Source of the DNA: Ceratothoa steindachneri
Taxonomy: Eukaryota > Arthropoda > Malacostraca > Isopoda > Cymothoidae
DNA: 64,000 nt
Direction: 5' to 3'
Assembly (NCBI GenBank): GCA_963969495.1
Contig: OZ018328.1
Location: 136,219,345 to 136,283,344 of the forward strand
Within the stretch, counting starts at the first letter, position 1. Each line of letters opens with the position of its first letter. The position numbers and the translations under genes are program-made. Below are positions 1 to 10,241 of this stretch, one piece after another. The notes below the pieces were generated by a model, which searched no databases, was not told the DNA's origin, and saw only the letters and a list, made by a program, of their open reading frames with translations.

Positions 1-123
1 GACTGCCACATGTACTGGAAAAAAAATATTGTTTTAGTCTATTGACGCTTTAAAGATTTTGGACTTTTTATTAAATTTAATTTTACTTGGTGGTGGTTAT
101 ATTATTTGGAACTTATTACTTAC

Positions 124-586
124 ATCTGTCTCGTCCGCATCCATCTGGGCAGTCACCTGGGAGTCTGGCACCACCTGTGCCTCCTTGACCCTGTCCACCA
201 GCTCCTTGACCAGGCGCCTCTTGACGTCGTCTAGGGTGTCGTTGTCCTGCTGGCAAAGGTGGTGACCACTGGCAGCTTGAAGTGGGGGTGGACTGCAGTG
301 GCTATCAGCAGGTCCATGTCCTTGAACAGGTGGCCAAACCTGGAAGGGAGACATAAAGAGATTGATACATTTTCATTTACCATTTAGACGCAAAAAATAT
401 TTTAATATTTTAATTTTGACGCTAATAATATATTAATAACATTATTAATATAATAATATTCTTATGTTTAGTTAGTTTACATTACCTGTTCTCAAAGCCC
501 CTTAGCACCTGCTGGTACATGACGTAGGCCACCAGGTTCCTGGCGTGCCTGATGGTCTCGTCCCTTGACAGACGTTGCAGCGAGTC
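124..586 (-). pseudogene. hAT-transposase-derived gene fragment, two exons, frameshifted
   Basis: Reading the minus strand, an exon at 586-486 is bounded by a TTAAG acceptor and a GTAATG donor. A second exon at 339-124 is bounded by a CTTCCAG acceptor and a perfect GTAAGT donor. Joining them keeps the frame across the junction (…LRGFENR then FGHLFKDMDLLIATAVHPHFKL). The pattern of an aromatic/acidic stretch followed by A-x-x-x-HP-x-FKL is typical of the region before the dimerisation domain of hAT transposases and of domesticated ZBED-like proteins. The second exon shifts frame near 255 and meets TAG in the original frame. A lysine/valine-rich continuation then runs to the donor in another frame. 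It extends off the left edge. It is probably a decayed hAT copy; a domesticated gene with a sequencing error is the alternative. It is more GC-rich than its surroundings. Confidence 0.55.
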
Positions 587-589
587 CTT

Positions 590-1206
590 AAAATATGGGT
601 CAATAATTAATTATTATGTAACAAGTAAATAAAGAATACGTGATATTTCGAGAAATGATAGCATTTTTTCAGCCAAGCAACTTTTTCTATTTGAATGCTC
701 ACCTTCAGCAATTTAACTTTAGTAAGAATTAGAACAAAGAGCAATTTAAAAACTAAGAATTTTTTCTTGCAAAATGCACTGTTAATTTCTGTCTTGCTCG
801 ATTCACTGCGTTACCTCTCTTGCACAATGCCACCCATTGCATATACTCAATAACCACCTGATTACCAAATTAACTTTGAAATTTTAAAATTAGTCGAGTA
901 AAAGATAATAATACCATACTGAAGTATTCAAACTTTAGTACTTTTTAGGGGGGGGGGGGGCATACTTTCTTTATCTCCATTCTTGAAACCGTATTAGAGC
1001 AATCCGTTCCGACCTTCGGCGTAATACACAATGCACTGAATTCTTCTCTATTTTTAGTCACAGTAATGTTTTTTTTATTCCTAGTCCACTAAAAATACAG
1101 TAAGTATATAATGTTTTGTCAGATAAATAGCATTTATTTAAAATAAACAATTAATCGCGAGTGACAGTAAGAACTTTTATGTAGTGCCATAAGAGTTTTC
1201 ATTTTT
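590..1206. other. AT-rich stretch without a recognisable gene
   Basis: I see no supported coding region, only AT-rich sequence and a 12-base G run near 949-960. Upstream of the exon at 586 it would be intron or flank of the hAT-derived fragment. Confidence 0.5.
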
Positions 1207-1554
1207 AGTCGCGAGCGACTCTACATCTCACTATGTCGGTCGGTCGGGCTATATTATGCTAAGCTATGCTAAGCTATACTAGGCTAGTAGGGCTATACTA
1301 TGCTATGATAGGGTAGGCTAAAGTATAATAGGCTAGGGAGGGCTATGCTAGGTAATACTGTGTTAGGCTACGATAGGCTAGCTAACCAAGGCTAAGCTAT
1401 GCAAGGTTATTCTAGTCTAGGGTATTTTATGCTATACTAGTCTAGGATATACTAGGCTAGGCTATAATATGATACGCTTAGCTATATTATGTTAGATGTG
1501 GTCATAAATCAGAATAAGTGAGGGCACTCGACTTTTTGGTCAGCAGACCTTGTT
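1207..1554 (+). mobile_element. Composite satellite element, copy 1 (internally deleted, 348 bp)
   Basis: It starts with the palindrome AGTCGCGAGCGACT, followed by CTACATCTCACTATGTCGGTCGG, as in the copies at 3,432 and 51,942. It ends with GGTCAGCAGACCTTGTT, matching their right ends (6,273 and 59,306). Between the ends there is only about 250 bp of the GCTAN pentamer satellite. The ~125-bp modules of the larger copies are missing, so this is an internal-deletion derivative. The shared ends, with unrelated sequence outside them, argue for a discrete mobile unit. No open frame is present. The class is unknown. Confidence 0.65.
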
Positions 1555-3431
1555 CAACTAATCTTTTCTCAGTAATCCTTTAATCCTTTAAACAGTATTT
1601 TAACATAATATACAACAAAGTTCCTTTTCACCATGTCTAATATTTCAAAACGATATCATTTATGCTTCATTACAATTTACAAAAAATACAAATTCATGTC
1701 AAAAACAATGCTAGGCTGTGCTTGTTTCCGAATTCGAGTTGACAGATTACTTATCATTCACTTCTTCTTCAATCGTAATTATTATGTTGTGAGAAGACTA
1801 CTTTGCTCTCAGTATTGCTTGCTACATTAAGAAAGGATGAACAAATGAAAGATTAATACGAAAGTTTCCAGAGAGACGTTGAAAGAGATGTACACTAGAA
1901 AATCTGTTCTCAAGAAAATCAACTAAAAACTCATTTAAGGGACAATTAATTGTCAATTGTGTGCAATGTTTAGGAAAAACTAGACCCCCTCCTCCTGCGA
2001 AGGCAAGCATGGTGGAGCTGCGTGCCCTTCTGGGTCCTTAGTGCTTCTAGTAGTTCCCTTTTTTCATTATTCTTGCTCTGTTCAGTTCACACATTTTTAC
2101 TTAAGACGTCGACACGCGGACACAAAACTTTCAGCGGCGTCATGAGCCGGCGCCGATTGGGGCGAATACGCTGATACTTTCCCCTCCCTCGCAGGGGTAA
2201 GTAGGTCCACGAGCTTCATCATGCACACAGCCAATCACAACACCGCTATCATCTCCTTTCCCGCCTTCACAGCGCAACATACTTTCGCTTCTGTTCAGAA
2301 ACCCTGAGAATGGAATTCTAGTGTCTCCTATGGGGGCACTCATTTCCACTTACCCCTCACCCAGACAGAACGGGTGCCGCCCCCATGTTTTCACGGAGAG
2401 TTCCGCCATTGGTTGGTGGGCTTACCCACTGATTATGTTTCCGATCTTTATGTGCATTTCATTATATGTTTGGGCAATCTTGTTCCCGGTTTTAGGGACG
2501 AAGGGCGCTACCTACAGTTAAATGTTTGAAATATTTTCTTCCCGGGCCTGAATGAGGTGTGGTTGGTTGGATTACACGCGTGTGAGACAGGCGGGCCCTT
2601 GCAGAAGCAGCGGAGGGCTATTCAGAAAGGGATTGCTCGCGTAGTCCCGAGGACGAAAGTGATCGATGCTTATTACTTGTCGATATGAATTAGCGAGAAG
2701 ACTCTGTGACGTCAACCCAGTAAAATTGCCTGTTTCCGCCAACCATCCTCCTACTGCCCTTTCCCACATTTGGGGAGGGATAGGGAATTTATAGAAGGGT
2801 GTGGGAGTTTTTAGTGGCTCTGCTAGGAAGTTCTTAGTTCCCAATGACGATATGTCGATTGAGTTAGGGGTTAAGAAACAAATGGAAGAGTGAAAGTTTG
2901 AACAATTTCCTTAAATGGGTTCTCTTTCAAATGCTTTTTTATTTGGATGCCTCCGTTAGTTTTAGCTTGTTTTTAAAATATAAATGATGATAGAGAGGAT
3001 AGGAGTTATAAAATACTAGTTAAATTAACAGAGACAGCGAGCGAAAACCATCGAGGACACTACTGAACGTTTGTAAGGAGAGATCTGTAAAGAAAGTTGT
3101 GTACATGGAGGAATTAATGCGGCAGGTGCTCCTGCAGTAGTTGTGGCTGGAAGGGCTCGCGATCCTCCTTAGCTGCACCATGGTTGTATTGAGGTCCGTT
3201 TTAGACCCCTTTGTGGTGTAACGTAGCAGTATCAATTCTCAACGTGGTTCGAGTGGGAAGAGGTATTTGTCAAAATTGAGTTCGAAGCAGAATTATGTAG
3301 AATTTTGAATCCTCTCTTCCCTCGCCCTATTCTCATTCGTCCATGATGGTACTTGGCTTGGAGATGCTTTTCCTAAGCATGTCCACCATTTATACCCAAA
3401 TGTGGGATAATTTTTTATCGCGTGCGAGTCA
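1555..3431. other. Unique sequence between two composite-element copies; CCAAT-rich patch
   Basis: No gene is supported. Between about 2,130 and 2,430 the sequence is GC-richer and holds several CCAAT/ATTGG motifs (near 2,157, 2,230 and 2,408) and GC clusters such as GCCGGCGCCG, so it could be a promoter or part of a repeat. A stretch around 2,440-2,490 (GATCTTTATGTGCAT…) recurs in inverted orientation near 14,895-14,945. Confidence 0.35.
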
Positions 3432-6273
3432 GGTCGCGAGCGACTGTACATCCCACTATGTCGGTCGGACGGTCGGTCCCCGTATTTCTTTTGTAATAAC
3501 ATTGTAACTATTTGGCCGATTCTAACGAAATTTGAAACCCTTATGTTGTTTTACATTCGCTTTCGAATGCTATAATTGCCAAAGTCCTCCCAAGGTTATC
3601 CCGGGAATTATTTTGTTTTGTCAATAACATCATAACATTTCGGCCGATACTATGCTAGACTAGACTAGGCCATTATAATATGCTCTACTGGGCTAGGCAA
3701 GTCTAGAATAGACTATACTATGCTACTTTATTATAGGCAGAGCTCTACTATGCTAAGCTATGCTAAGATATAGTGTACAAGGGTAAGATTTACTATGCTG
3801 ATTTATGCTATAATATGCTATGCTAGGATAGCATATAGTATGTTAGGCTAGACAATAATACGCTATGCTTGACTAGGGTATAATAGTATAGTATATACAT
3901 GTCTAGGATAGTTAATGCTAGGCTAAGCTATACTAGGCTATGCAGTGCAAGAATGGCTATACTAGGCTAGGCTACGCTAGGTTAGGCTATGATATACTAA
4001 GCTATGCTACACTAGGCTAGTCATCGCTATAGCAGGCTATGATAAGCGAGGCTTTGCTAGAGTAGGCTAGGCTATGTTATGCATGCTATGCAAGCCTAGG
4101 CTAAGATCTAATACTCTAGTTTAGGCTAGGCAATACTATGACATACTTTACTAACTGGGCTGATAAACGGGTAGGGTAAGGTAGGTTATGATATACTATA
4201 CTAGGCTATAATATGCTAACTAGGCTAGGATAGGGTAGGATAAGGTAGGCTATGATATGCTATACTAGGCTATGCTGGTCTAGGCTATAATATGCTAACT
4301 AGGATAGGATAGAATATACTAGGCTAGGAACCAGTTAACTTAGATAGGCTATACTAGACTAGGGTAAGCTAAGCTACGCTAGACTAAGTTTTAATATACA
4401 ATTGTAGGCTGCGCTAAGCTAGGCTAGGTTATACTCCGCTAGGCAGGCTAAGCTATACTTTGATACACTAGGCTAAGCTAGGATACACTGTGATACGCTC
4501 AGGTATACTATGCTAAGCTAGGTTATTCTAATATATACTATGCTAGGCTATATATGGAAGTATATACTTGGCTAAGCTATGGTATACTAGGCTACATTAT
4601 GCTATTCTAGGCCATTCTATGCTATGATATACTAGGCTGGGCTATACAAGGGTATGCTATGCTATGCAAGGCTATGCTGGACTATACTACGCTAGACTAG
4701 GCTAGATTATGTTGTACCATGCTAATGTGGATAGGGTAGGCTAGGCTAGACTATGGTTGGGTGTGCTATACCAAAATATACTATGCTGAGCTAGGCTATA
4801 CTATGCTAGGCTAGGTTACTATTTTTATACTATAGTATGTTAAGCTAGATTAAGGTAAGGTAGGCTATGTTAAATAGGCTATACTATGCTTTGCAAGATT
4901 AGGCTAGCCTAGGCTATAAATGGATAGGCTAGCCAATACTATGTTGAACTATTCTAAACTATACTAGGTTGGGCTATGCTATACTATACTATGATAAGCT
5001 TTACTATCCTATATATGCTAGGCTGTACTAGGCTATGTTAGGCGAGTTTTTGTTAGGCTAGGCTTTACTATGGTTTCTAGGCTAAGATAGGCCATACTAT
5101 ACTTTCTCTACTAGGCTAGGCTAGATTAGTATAGGCTAAGTCACACTATGCCAGGCTAAGGTATACTGTGTAGGGCTAGGCTATACTATGGTAGCTACGC
5201 TAGAGTATGGTATGGTAAGTTCTACTATTATAGAGAATCATAGGCTAGACTTGGTTATACTAGGCTAGGCTAGACTAGGCTAGGCTCTGCTATGACAGAA
5301 TCTACTCTGTTATACTATGCTAGGCTAGGTAGGATTTTTTATCTTAGGCAATCTAGGCTAGTCTATACTATGATAGGCTTTATTATGCTAGGCGAGGTAA
5401 TACTATGATAGGCTATCCTACGGTAAGCTAGGTTTTGCCAGGCTTATTCAAGACTATATTAGGCTCTGCTATATAATGTTATACTATTCTAGACAATACT
5501 ATGATATGATATGCTAGGCTATACTGTGTTCGGAGATACTATACTACATACTATATTATACTTTACTATACTATGTTTTGCTATGCTATACTATAATATA
5601 TTACGCTATAATATACTATGCTATGGTATACTATGCTATATTATGATAAGCACCACTATGCAATAATATGTTATGTTATACTATGTTATACTATTCTACA
5701 CTATGCAATTAGGGTGTGACCATTTTTTCGCCATTCCAATTCCATAGATGAGGTGCGATAAAGAATTACGGACCACCATTTTAATTAAAAAAAATATATA
5801 TTTTAATATAATTTAGTTCTGCTTTTTAATAACCTTTTAGAAAGTTGTAACAATTCAGCCGATTCTAACGAAATCTGAACCCATTATATTGTTTTACATT
5901 CTCTTTCAAATGATATAACTGCTAAGGTCCTCCTAAGGTTAGCCCAGGATTTAGTTTTTTTCAATAACATCATAACTATTCGGCTGATTCTAACGAAATA
6001 TGAAACTCTTATATTGTTTTACATTCCCTTTCAAATAATATAATTGCCAAAGTCATCCAAGGTTAGCAAATGAATTATTTTGGGGGGCATTATCATAACT
6101 ATTCGGCCGATTCTAACGAAATTTGAAACCCTTAAGGTGTTTACATTCTCTTTCGAATGATAGAATCGTCAAAGTCCTCCCAAGGTTAGTCCGGGAATTA
6201 TTGAAAGTTTTCAAAGTCGTAAGGAAATAAAAAAGAATAAGGGCACACGACCTTTAGGTCAGCAGACTTTGTT
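3432..6273 (+). mobile_element. Composite satellite element, copy 2 (2.84 kb)
   Basis: The order is: terminal GTCGCGAGCGACT hairpin, GTCGG repeats, one ~125-bp module (core GGCCGATTCTAACGAAA, near 3,515), and the start of a second module that runs straight into the pentamer satellite (CGGCCGATACTATGCTAGAC). About 2.06 kb of satellite follows, then a short AT-rich bridge, three more modules in the same orientation (cores near 5,860, 5,985 and 6,108), and the conserved terminus ending GGTCAGCAGACTTTGTT. The module-to-satellite junction has the same sequence in copy 3 near 52,158, so the satellite was already part of the ancestral element. No long open frame exists, so mobilisation must depend on something else. 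I could not assign it to Helitron, TIR or LINE classes. Confidence 0.65.
3645..5712 (+). repeat. Degenerate GCTAN pentamer satellite, about 2 kb
   Basis: The stretch parses in 5-bp steps (for example GCTAT GCTAC ACTAG GCTAG near 4,001), with GCTAG and GCTAT as the commonest units and TACTA/GGCTA the other phases. Divergence between units is high and I see no higher-order period. The frequent TAG and TAA leave no coding potential. It lies inside copy 2 of the composite element. Confidence 0.85.
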
Positions 6274-7263
6274 TTGTCTATAACTGACTTCTTGGGGAAG
6301 GGGTGGGGTCAGCATAAGCTCCATGAGAGTTGCGTATCATCCCGATCTCAAGCACACATAGTAATCTCCTCTTGAAGCCATTCTGGCTAAGTACCTTCGC
6401 CTAATTACATCCTTTTTCTTACACATATCTTAAAAACTTTCGCCAGCTTATTGAACTTTCTTCCTCTTTACCCTCTTAGTTCTTGTTCCCATTGGTATGT
6501 CTGTCCTCTTATGTCTGTTTCTGCCTCGTCATCGGTGCCTGTTCAACCAAGCCTTTTGATGATTGATGACGACATGTCGTTTCCCTGGTTACTCCTTTTC
6601 TTTCTTCCTTTTCGCCAATGAAAATTTAGGTCTTCGGTTTTCCTATTGGGGTCTTAGGAAACACCTGTGTCTCAATGGTTCTATAATTTATAGCAATATA
6701 CGTAACGAGCCTATGGAATAATAATGCCTAATAACCCCTTATAAATTAGGTATAATTATATGTAATTTTGAGCCGAATTATATGTTATTCATACCACACC
6801 CTTCAACGTATATACACAAATATAGATATGTGCATATATAGGCAATTCTGATATGCTTAGAACCCCTCCTTACGCACACATTAGCCTGCCAGCGAAATAT
6901 CCATATTTTAATTACGTCATCCCTATATGTCTACATATATCCGGTCATTCGCTCACACGTAGGCACGCATAGTCTTTCTGATTTGCACAGGTGCTCTCAA
7001 TTTACAGGTTTATGCGTGTGTATGAAGTTGTCTTCCCATAGTTGACAGAGGTGCACTTATATTTATGTATGTGAAAACCATTTATTTGGTCACGTGAATC
7101 GGAGAAGCTGTGTCCCACCCACCGTGTCCTTTCGCGATTGATCATCCTGTAAAATCGTGGTTGAGTGGCGCGTTTCCTACTTCATCTGATTCGATGGAGC
7201 TCGTTCGCATTGGAGCTACTCCGCGTTGGTCCCTTTAGTGCCCCTTTGTCTAAAAAACACATT
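6274..7263. other. Unique AT-rich flank of the full-length LINE
   Basis: No coding region, RNA gene or repeat is supported here. It is ordinary AT-rich sequence with short ATATA runs (about 6,820-6,850). Confidence 0.45.
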
Positions 7264-7275
7264 TTCTCATTTGTG

Positions 7276-7805
7276 CCCCGTAAGGGGCGCGGCGATTTGC
7301 CATCCTGGCCGCCGTGCTGACGGGATCCAGCGCCCCGTCCGGCCCCAGCTTAGCCTCTCTTCCTTCCTTCAGATAGCCTGTATTCCTATCCTACCTCGTC
7401 GCTTTTCATACAACCTCTCCCACAACTTTCTCTGGTCAGCCTCTAATTTCACAGGGTAGAAGCTGACCTTCTTCTCAGCCAATCGTCCCGGATCGGGGCT
7501 GAGGGGGGAGGGGACAATGTCCCCGAACCCCTGAGCTCGGGTCTGGGGTGGTTGGCTTTTAACAACCTGCTTCATCCCCACCCATACCGTCCTCACATCC
7601 CTTTTCCTCTCGTCTTCAAAATCTATCCGTTTTACGCCGTGTTCAAGGTGGAGCCGCCATGCCGAAGGACTGCCAGGGCACCAGGCGGGAGGGGTGGTCC
7701 CAAATGGCGGCGCCTGGCTCTGCCGGGCCTGTAAGCACCTCTTGCAGTGCGGGCTACTGCAAGAGGTGGTGAGCGATTGCGCCCCGTAAAACAAAGAGGG
7801 TCACC
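7276..7805 (+). promoter_or_regulatory. 5' UTR / presumed internal promoter of the LINE
   Basis: The region between the 5' duplication and the ORF1 start is conserved in decayed copies (30,995-31,523 and 44,487-45,019), including CGGATCGGGGCTGAG and GGTGGAGCCGCCATGCCGAAGG. As in other I-group elements the promoter is expected to lie inside the transcribed unit. I cannot point to a specific initiator. A short upstream ATG at about 7,659 opens a small frame that closes before ORF1. Confidence 0.6.
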
Positions 7806-10241
7806 ATGCCCAATGATGAAAAAAAAAAACCATCTCCCCTTAATTCCCCCTATAACAACAACGGAGCCGCCCTCGTGCAGCTCCACAGAAAAGATGGAGG
7901 ACCCCCCCCTGTGCTTGCGCAGGGGACCCTCCATACCTCTTTAACCGGAGAGGAGGCTTACTCCTCTCCTACGCCTACGGGTGTAGGGGACTCCCCCTCA
8001 CCCCCTTCTCTGGAGGTGCTTTCGGGCACCTCCCTATCTCCAGCGGCAGTCCCTCCTATGCTTTCTAAGGGGACTGCCAAGAAAGCCAGCAGGCCACCCT
8101 TAGCCAGCCGCTCCACATCAAAGCGGCTCGGTAGGGCAAACCCCCTTAGGGGGGAGAGGGAAGCCAGGCCCCTTCGGTCGCTTCCCTCAAAAGACCTGCT
8201 GGCAAAAATATTAAACCTTGCCGGGGTCAAGGCCTGTGCCTCCCCACTAAAGACTTATGACGCTGCCAAGGGGACCTGCGATGTCCTGGGAGGGGATGGC
8301 CAATTGGAGGCCCCTCCTGTGATAGACATGGTCCTTGAGGAAAACCAGCCTCAGAAGGTAGGGCCTTCCATGGGGGGGAATCCGGGCTTGGCGCCAAGCA
8401 CCGAACCCGAATCCGCCCCTATGCAAGGTCCTCATCAAACGGCTGTGGATTCTCAGGCAGGACAAGGAGGGGAGGGATCTCCTCCGGATGAATCCCCTGC
8501 GCCCACCGGGACCTTCTCCATTTCAGAGAAGGACCTGGCTGAGGCCGGTCCATATGGCCTGGGGGCTTCTACCGGCGGGGGTGAAAAGCGGGTTCATTCC
8601 CCGCCCTCCTCTCCTAAAAAGAAGAAAAAGACAAGAAAGACGAAAAAGACTCGGGGCTCCTCTCCATCCGCGGGGGCTGCGGGGACGGATGGGTCTGCTG
8701 CCACTTTGGTAGGCGACCAAGCCAAGATCGGCACATCCGGCCCCTCTACCCCCTCGTGTGCGGAGCCCCTGACTAAGACCAAGAGTGCACAGGGCGGAGC
8801 CTCGATGACATCGGGGCCCCTCATTCAGAGGTTACCTGGCGTTTTCGAGCCCGCTGGCTTCAAACGCTTCCTCGTTATTCGCTCCACTGATGGCACCATG
8901 TTGTCCAAGGGCAACATGATCCATCAGAGGAGAGGATTAGCTAGTGCAATTGGTAGAGAGCCGAAGGTAACCCGTTTCTCGGACGGGAGCCTTCTGGCGA
9001 ATGCGGCGAATCCCGCCGAGGCGGCCAAGATAAGTGCTCTTCGGACACTTCATGGCACCCCGGTGAGTGTGACGCCGCACTCTACCATGAACTTTGTAAA
9101 AGGAGTAGTTTATGCGAGGGAACTCGTTGACTACTCCATAGAAGACATCACCCTAGAGCTGGCCGACCATGGGGCGGTCAAGGTCGAACGTGTGATGAGA
9201 AAACAGGGAGGGGCCTCGAGACCCACCCCTACACTCTTCGTCACGTTCGACTGTGACAAGCTCCCTGAGTCGGTGCGTGCCGGTTGGTACCGCTACCGCG
9301 TGAAGGCATTCGTGCCACTGCCGCGGCGGTGCTATTACTGTCACCGCTTCGGCCACACGAATCGATCATGTAGACGTGCAAAATCGGGGTCACCCGAAGT
9401 CTGTGTAAATTGCTCCAAGGTCGCACACGATAAGTCCAAATCGTGTGTGGCCAAGTGTGTCAATTGCGGAGAGCCGCACCCTGCTTCTTCGAAGCAATGT
9501 GGTGCATATCTCCTTGAGAAAGAAATCCTGGCCATTCAGGCCCAGGATCGACTCTCATTCCGCGAGGCTAAGGACTTGGTCCTGGCGCGCCCGGCTCTGC
9601 CTGGGACGTCATATGCCTCAATAGTTAGAAAAGCACCCTCTGCTCCTGGCCCATCCAGGCCAACGAGCACGGTTGTTTCCGCGCCCATTCGGAGCCCTTC
9701 TGCGGGCTCTACTACACCCGGGCGCTCCCCTGGTAGAGCTGGCGGCAAAAAGGGTTCACACCCAGCCCCGGCTAATACCAGGGCTCCCCCCTCTTCCCCC
9801 AGCGTGACCGTTTCCCGTAAGGCGAAACGGCCACGCGCCTCCACAGAGTCCTTAGACTCACAGGAGGCAACACCCCTGAAGATGGTCGCTAGGCCATCTT
9901 CCGGGGTTCCTAAAGCTGTTTCCCGAAAGGAGGACAGCAACAAAGGAGCTTCGGCCCCTTCGCCCACGCCCCAAGGTGGAGCGAGTGGCTCGGAGACGGT
10001 GGTTCCTCGAAAAGAGGGCCCCCCGCCTCCCAAGCCGCAACGCCCGCCTAAGGTTTCGAGGCGGAGGGAGGAAAAGACTCGCATGGCGAGCCCAACCTCC
10101 CCCAATAAGTCCTCGAAGGCGACAGCGCCTTCAGCGCTTTGTCCGGCCAACAGCGCCCGGGGTTCTGCCCCCGGGAAGCGTACGGCCATTCCCGTGAGGG
10201 TCTTCAATTCGAGGAGGGCCCCCGCGTCTCCTCCGAGCTAG
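7806..10241 (+). CDS. LINE ORF1: gag-like RNA-binding protein with three zinc knuckles (811 aa)
   Basis: This is the nucleic-acid chaperone that coats the element RNA to form the retrotransposition particle. It starts at ATG 7,806 in a good context (CACCATGC). Residues 1-330 are low-complexity, rich in Pro, Ser, Gly and Lys, with a basic run (KKKKKTRKTKK) near 270. Residues ~335-500 form a folded domain containing FKRFLVIRSTDG and NFVKGVVYAREL, conserved in the copy at 32.5-33.0 kb. From residue 509 follow three knuckles: CYYCHRFGHTNRSC, CVNCSKVAHDKSKSC and CVNCGEPHPASSKQC (to ~565). A Pro/Ser/Lys tail completes it. The three-knuckle cluster is typical of I, R1 and jockey-like ORF1 proteins. 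It overlaps ORF2 by about 100 nt in another frame and ends with TAG at 10,239. It is intact, unlike every other copy in the window. Confidence 0.93.
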   Translation: MPNDEKKKPSPLNSPYNNNGAALVQLHRKDGGPPPVLAQGTLHTSLTGEEAYSSPTPTGVGDSPSPPSLEVLSGTSLSPAAVPPMLSKGTAKKASRPPLASRSTSKRLGRANPLRGEREARPLRSLPSKDLLAKILNLAGVKACASPLKTYDAAKGTCDVLGGDGQLEAPPVIDMVLEENQPQKVGPSMGGNPGLAPSTEPESAPMQGPHQTAVDSQAGQGGEGSPPDESPAPTGTFSISEKDLAEAGPYGLGASTGGGEKRVHSPPSSPKKKKKTRKTKKTRGSSPSAGAAGTDGSAATLVGDQAKIGTSGPSTPSCAEPLTKTKSAQGGASMTSGPLIQRLPGVFEPAGFKRFLVIRSTDGTMLSKGNMIHQRRGLASAIGREPKVTRFSDGSLLANAANPAEAAKISALRTLHGTPVSVTPHSTMNFVKGVVYARELVDYSIEDITLELADHGAVKVERVMRKQGGASRPTPTLFVTFDCDKLPESVRAGWYRYRVKAFVPLPRRCYYCHRFGHTNRSCRRAKSGSPEVCVNCSKVAHDKSKSCVAKCVNCGEPHPASSKQCGAYLLEKEILAIQAQDRLSFREAKDLVLARPALPGTSYASIVRKAPSAPGPSRPTSTVVSAPIRSPSAGSTTPGRSPGRAGGKKGSHPAPANTRAPPSSPSVTVSRKAKRPRASTESLDSQEATPLKMVARPSSGVPKAVSRKEDSNKGASAPSPTPQGGASGSETVVPRKEGPPPPKPQRPPKVSRRREEKTRMASPTSPNKSSKATAPSALCPANSARGSAPGKRTAIPVRVFNSRRAPASPPS

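Noticed and set aside
3645..5712. Bona fide telomere array
   Set aside because: Units are TAGGC/GCTAT with strong divergence, not uniform TTAGG, and the array lies inside a mobile element with unique flanks.
1207..6273. The composite element as a Helitron (terminal hairpin followed by CTAA on the minus strand)
   Set aside because: The minus-strand end has a hairpin then CTAA, but the following host base is A rather than T. The other end does not start cleanly with TC in all copies, and the conserved end extends past it.
10139..10241. Canonical -1 slippery heptamer in the ORF1/ORF2 overlap
   Set aside because: GGGCCCC and CCCCGGG runs are present, but none is in the ORF1 phase required for X XXY YYZ.
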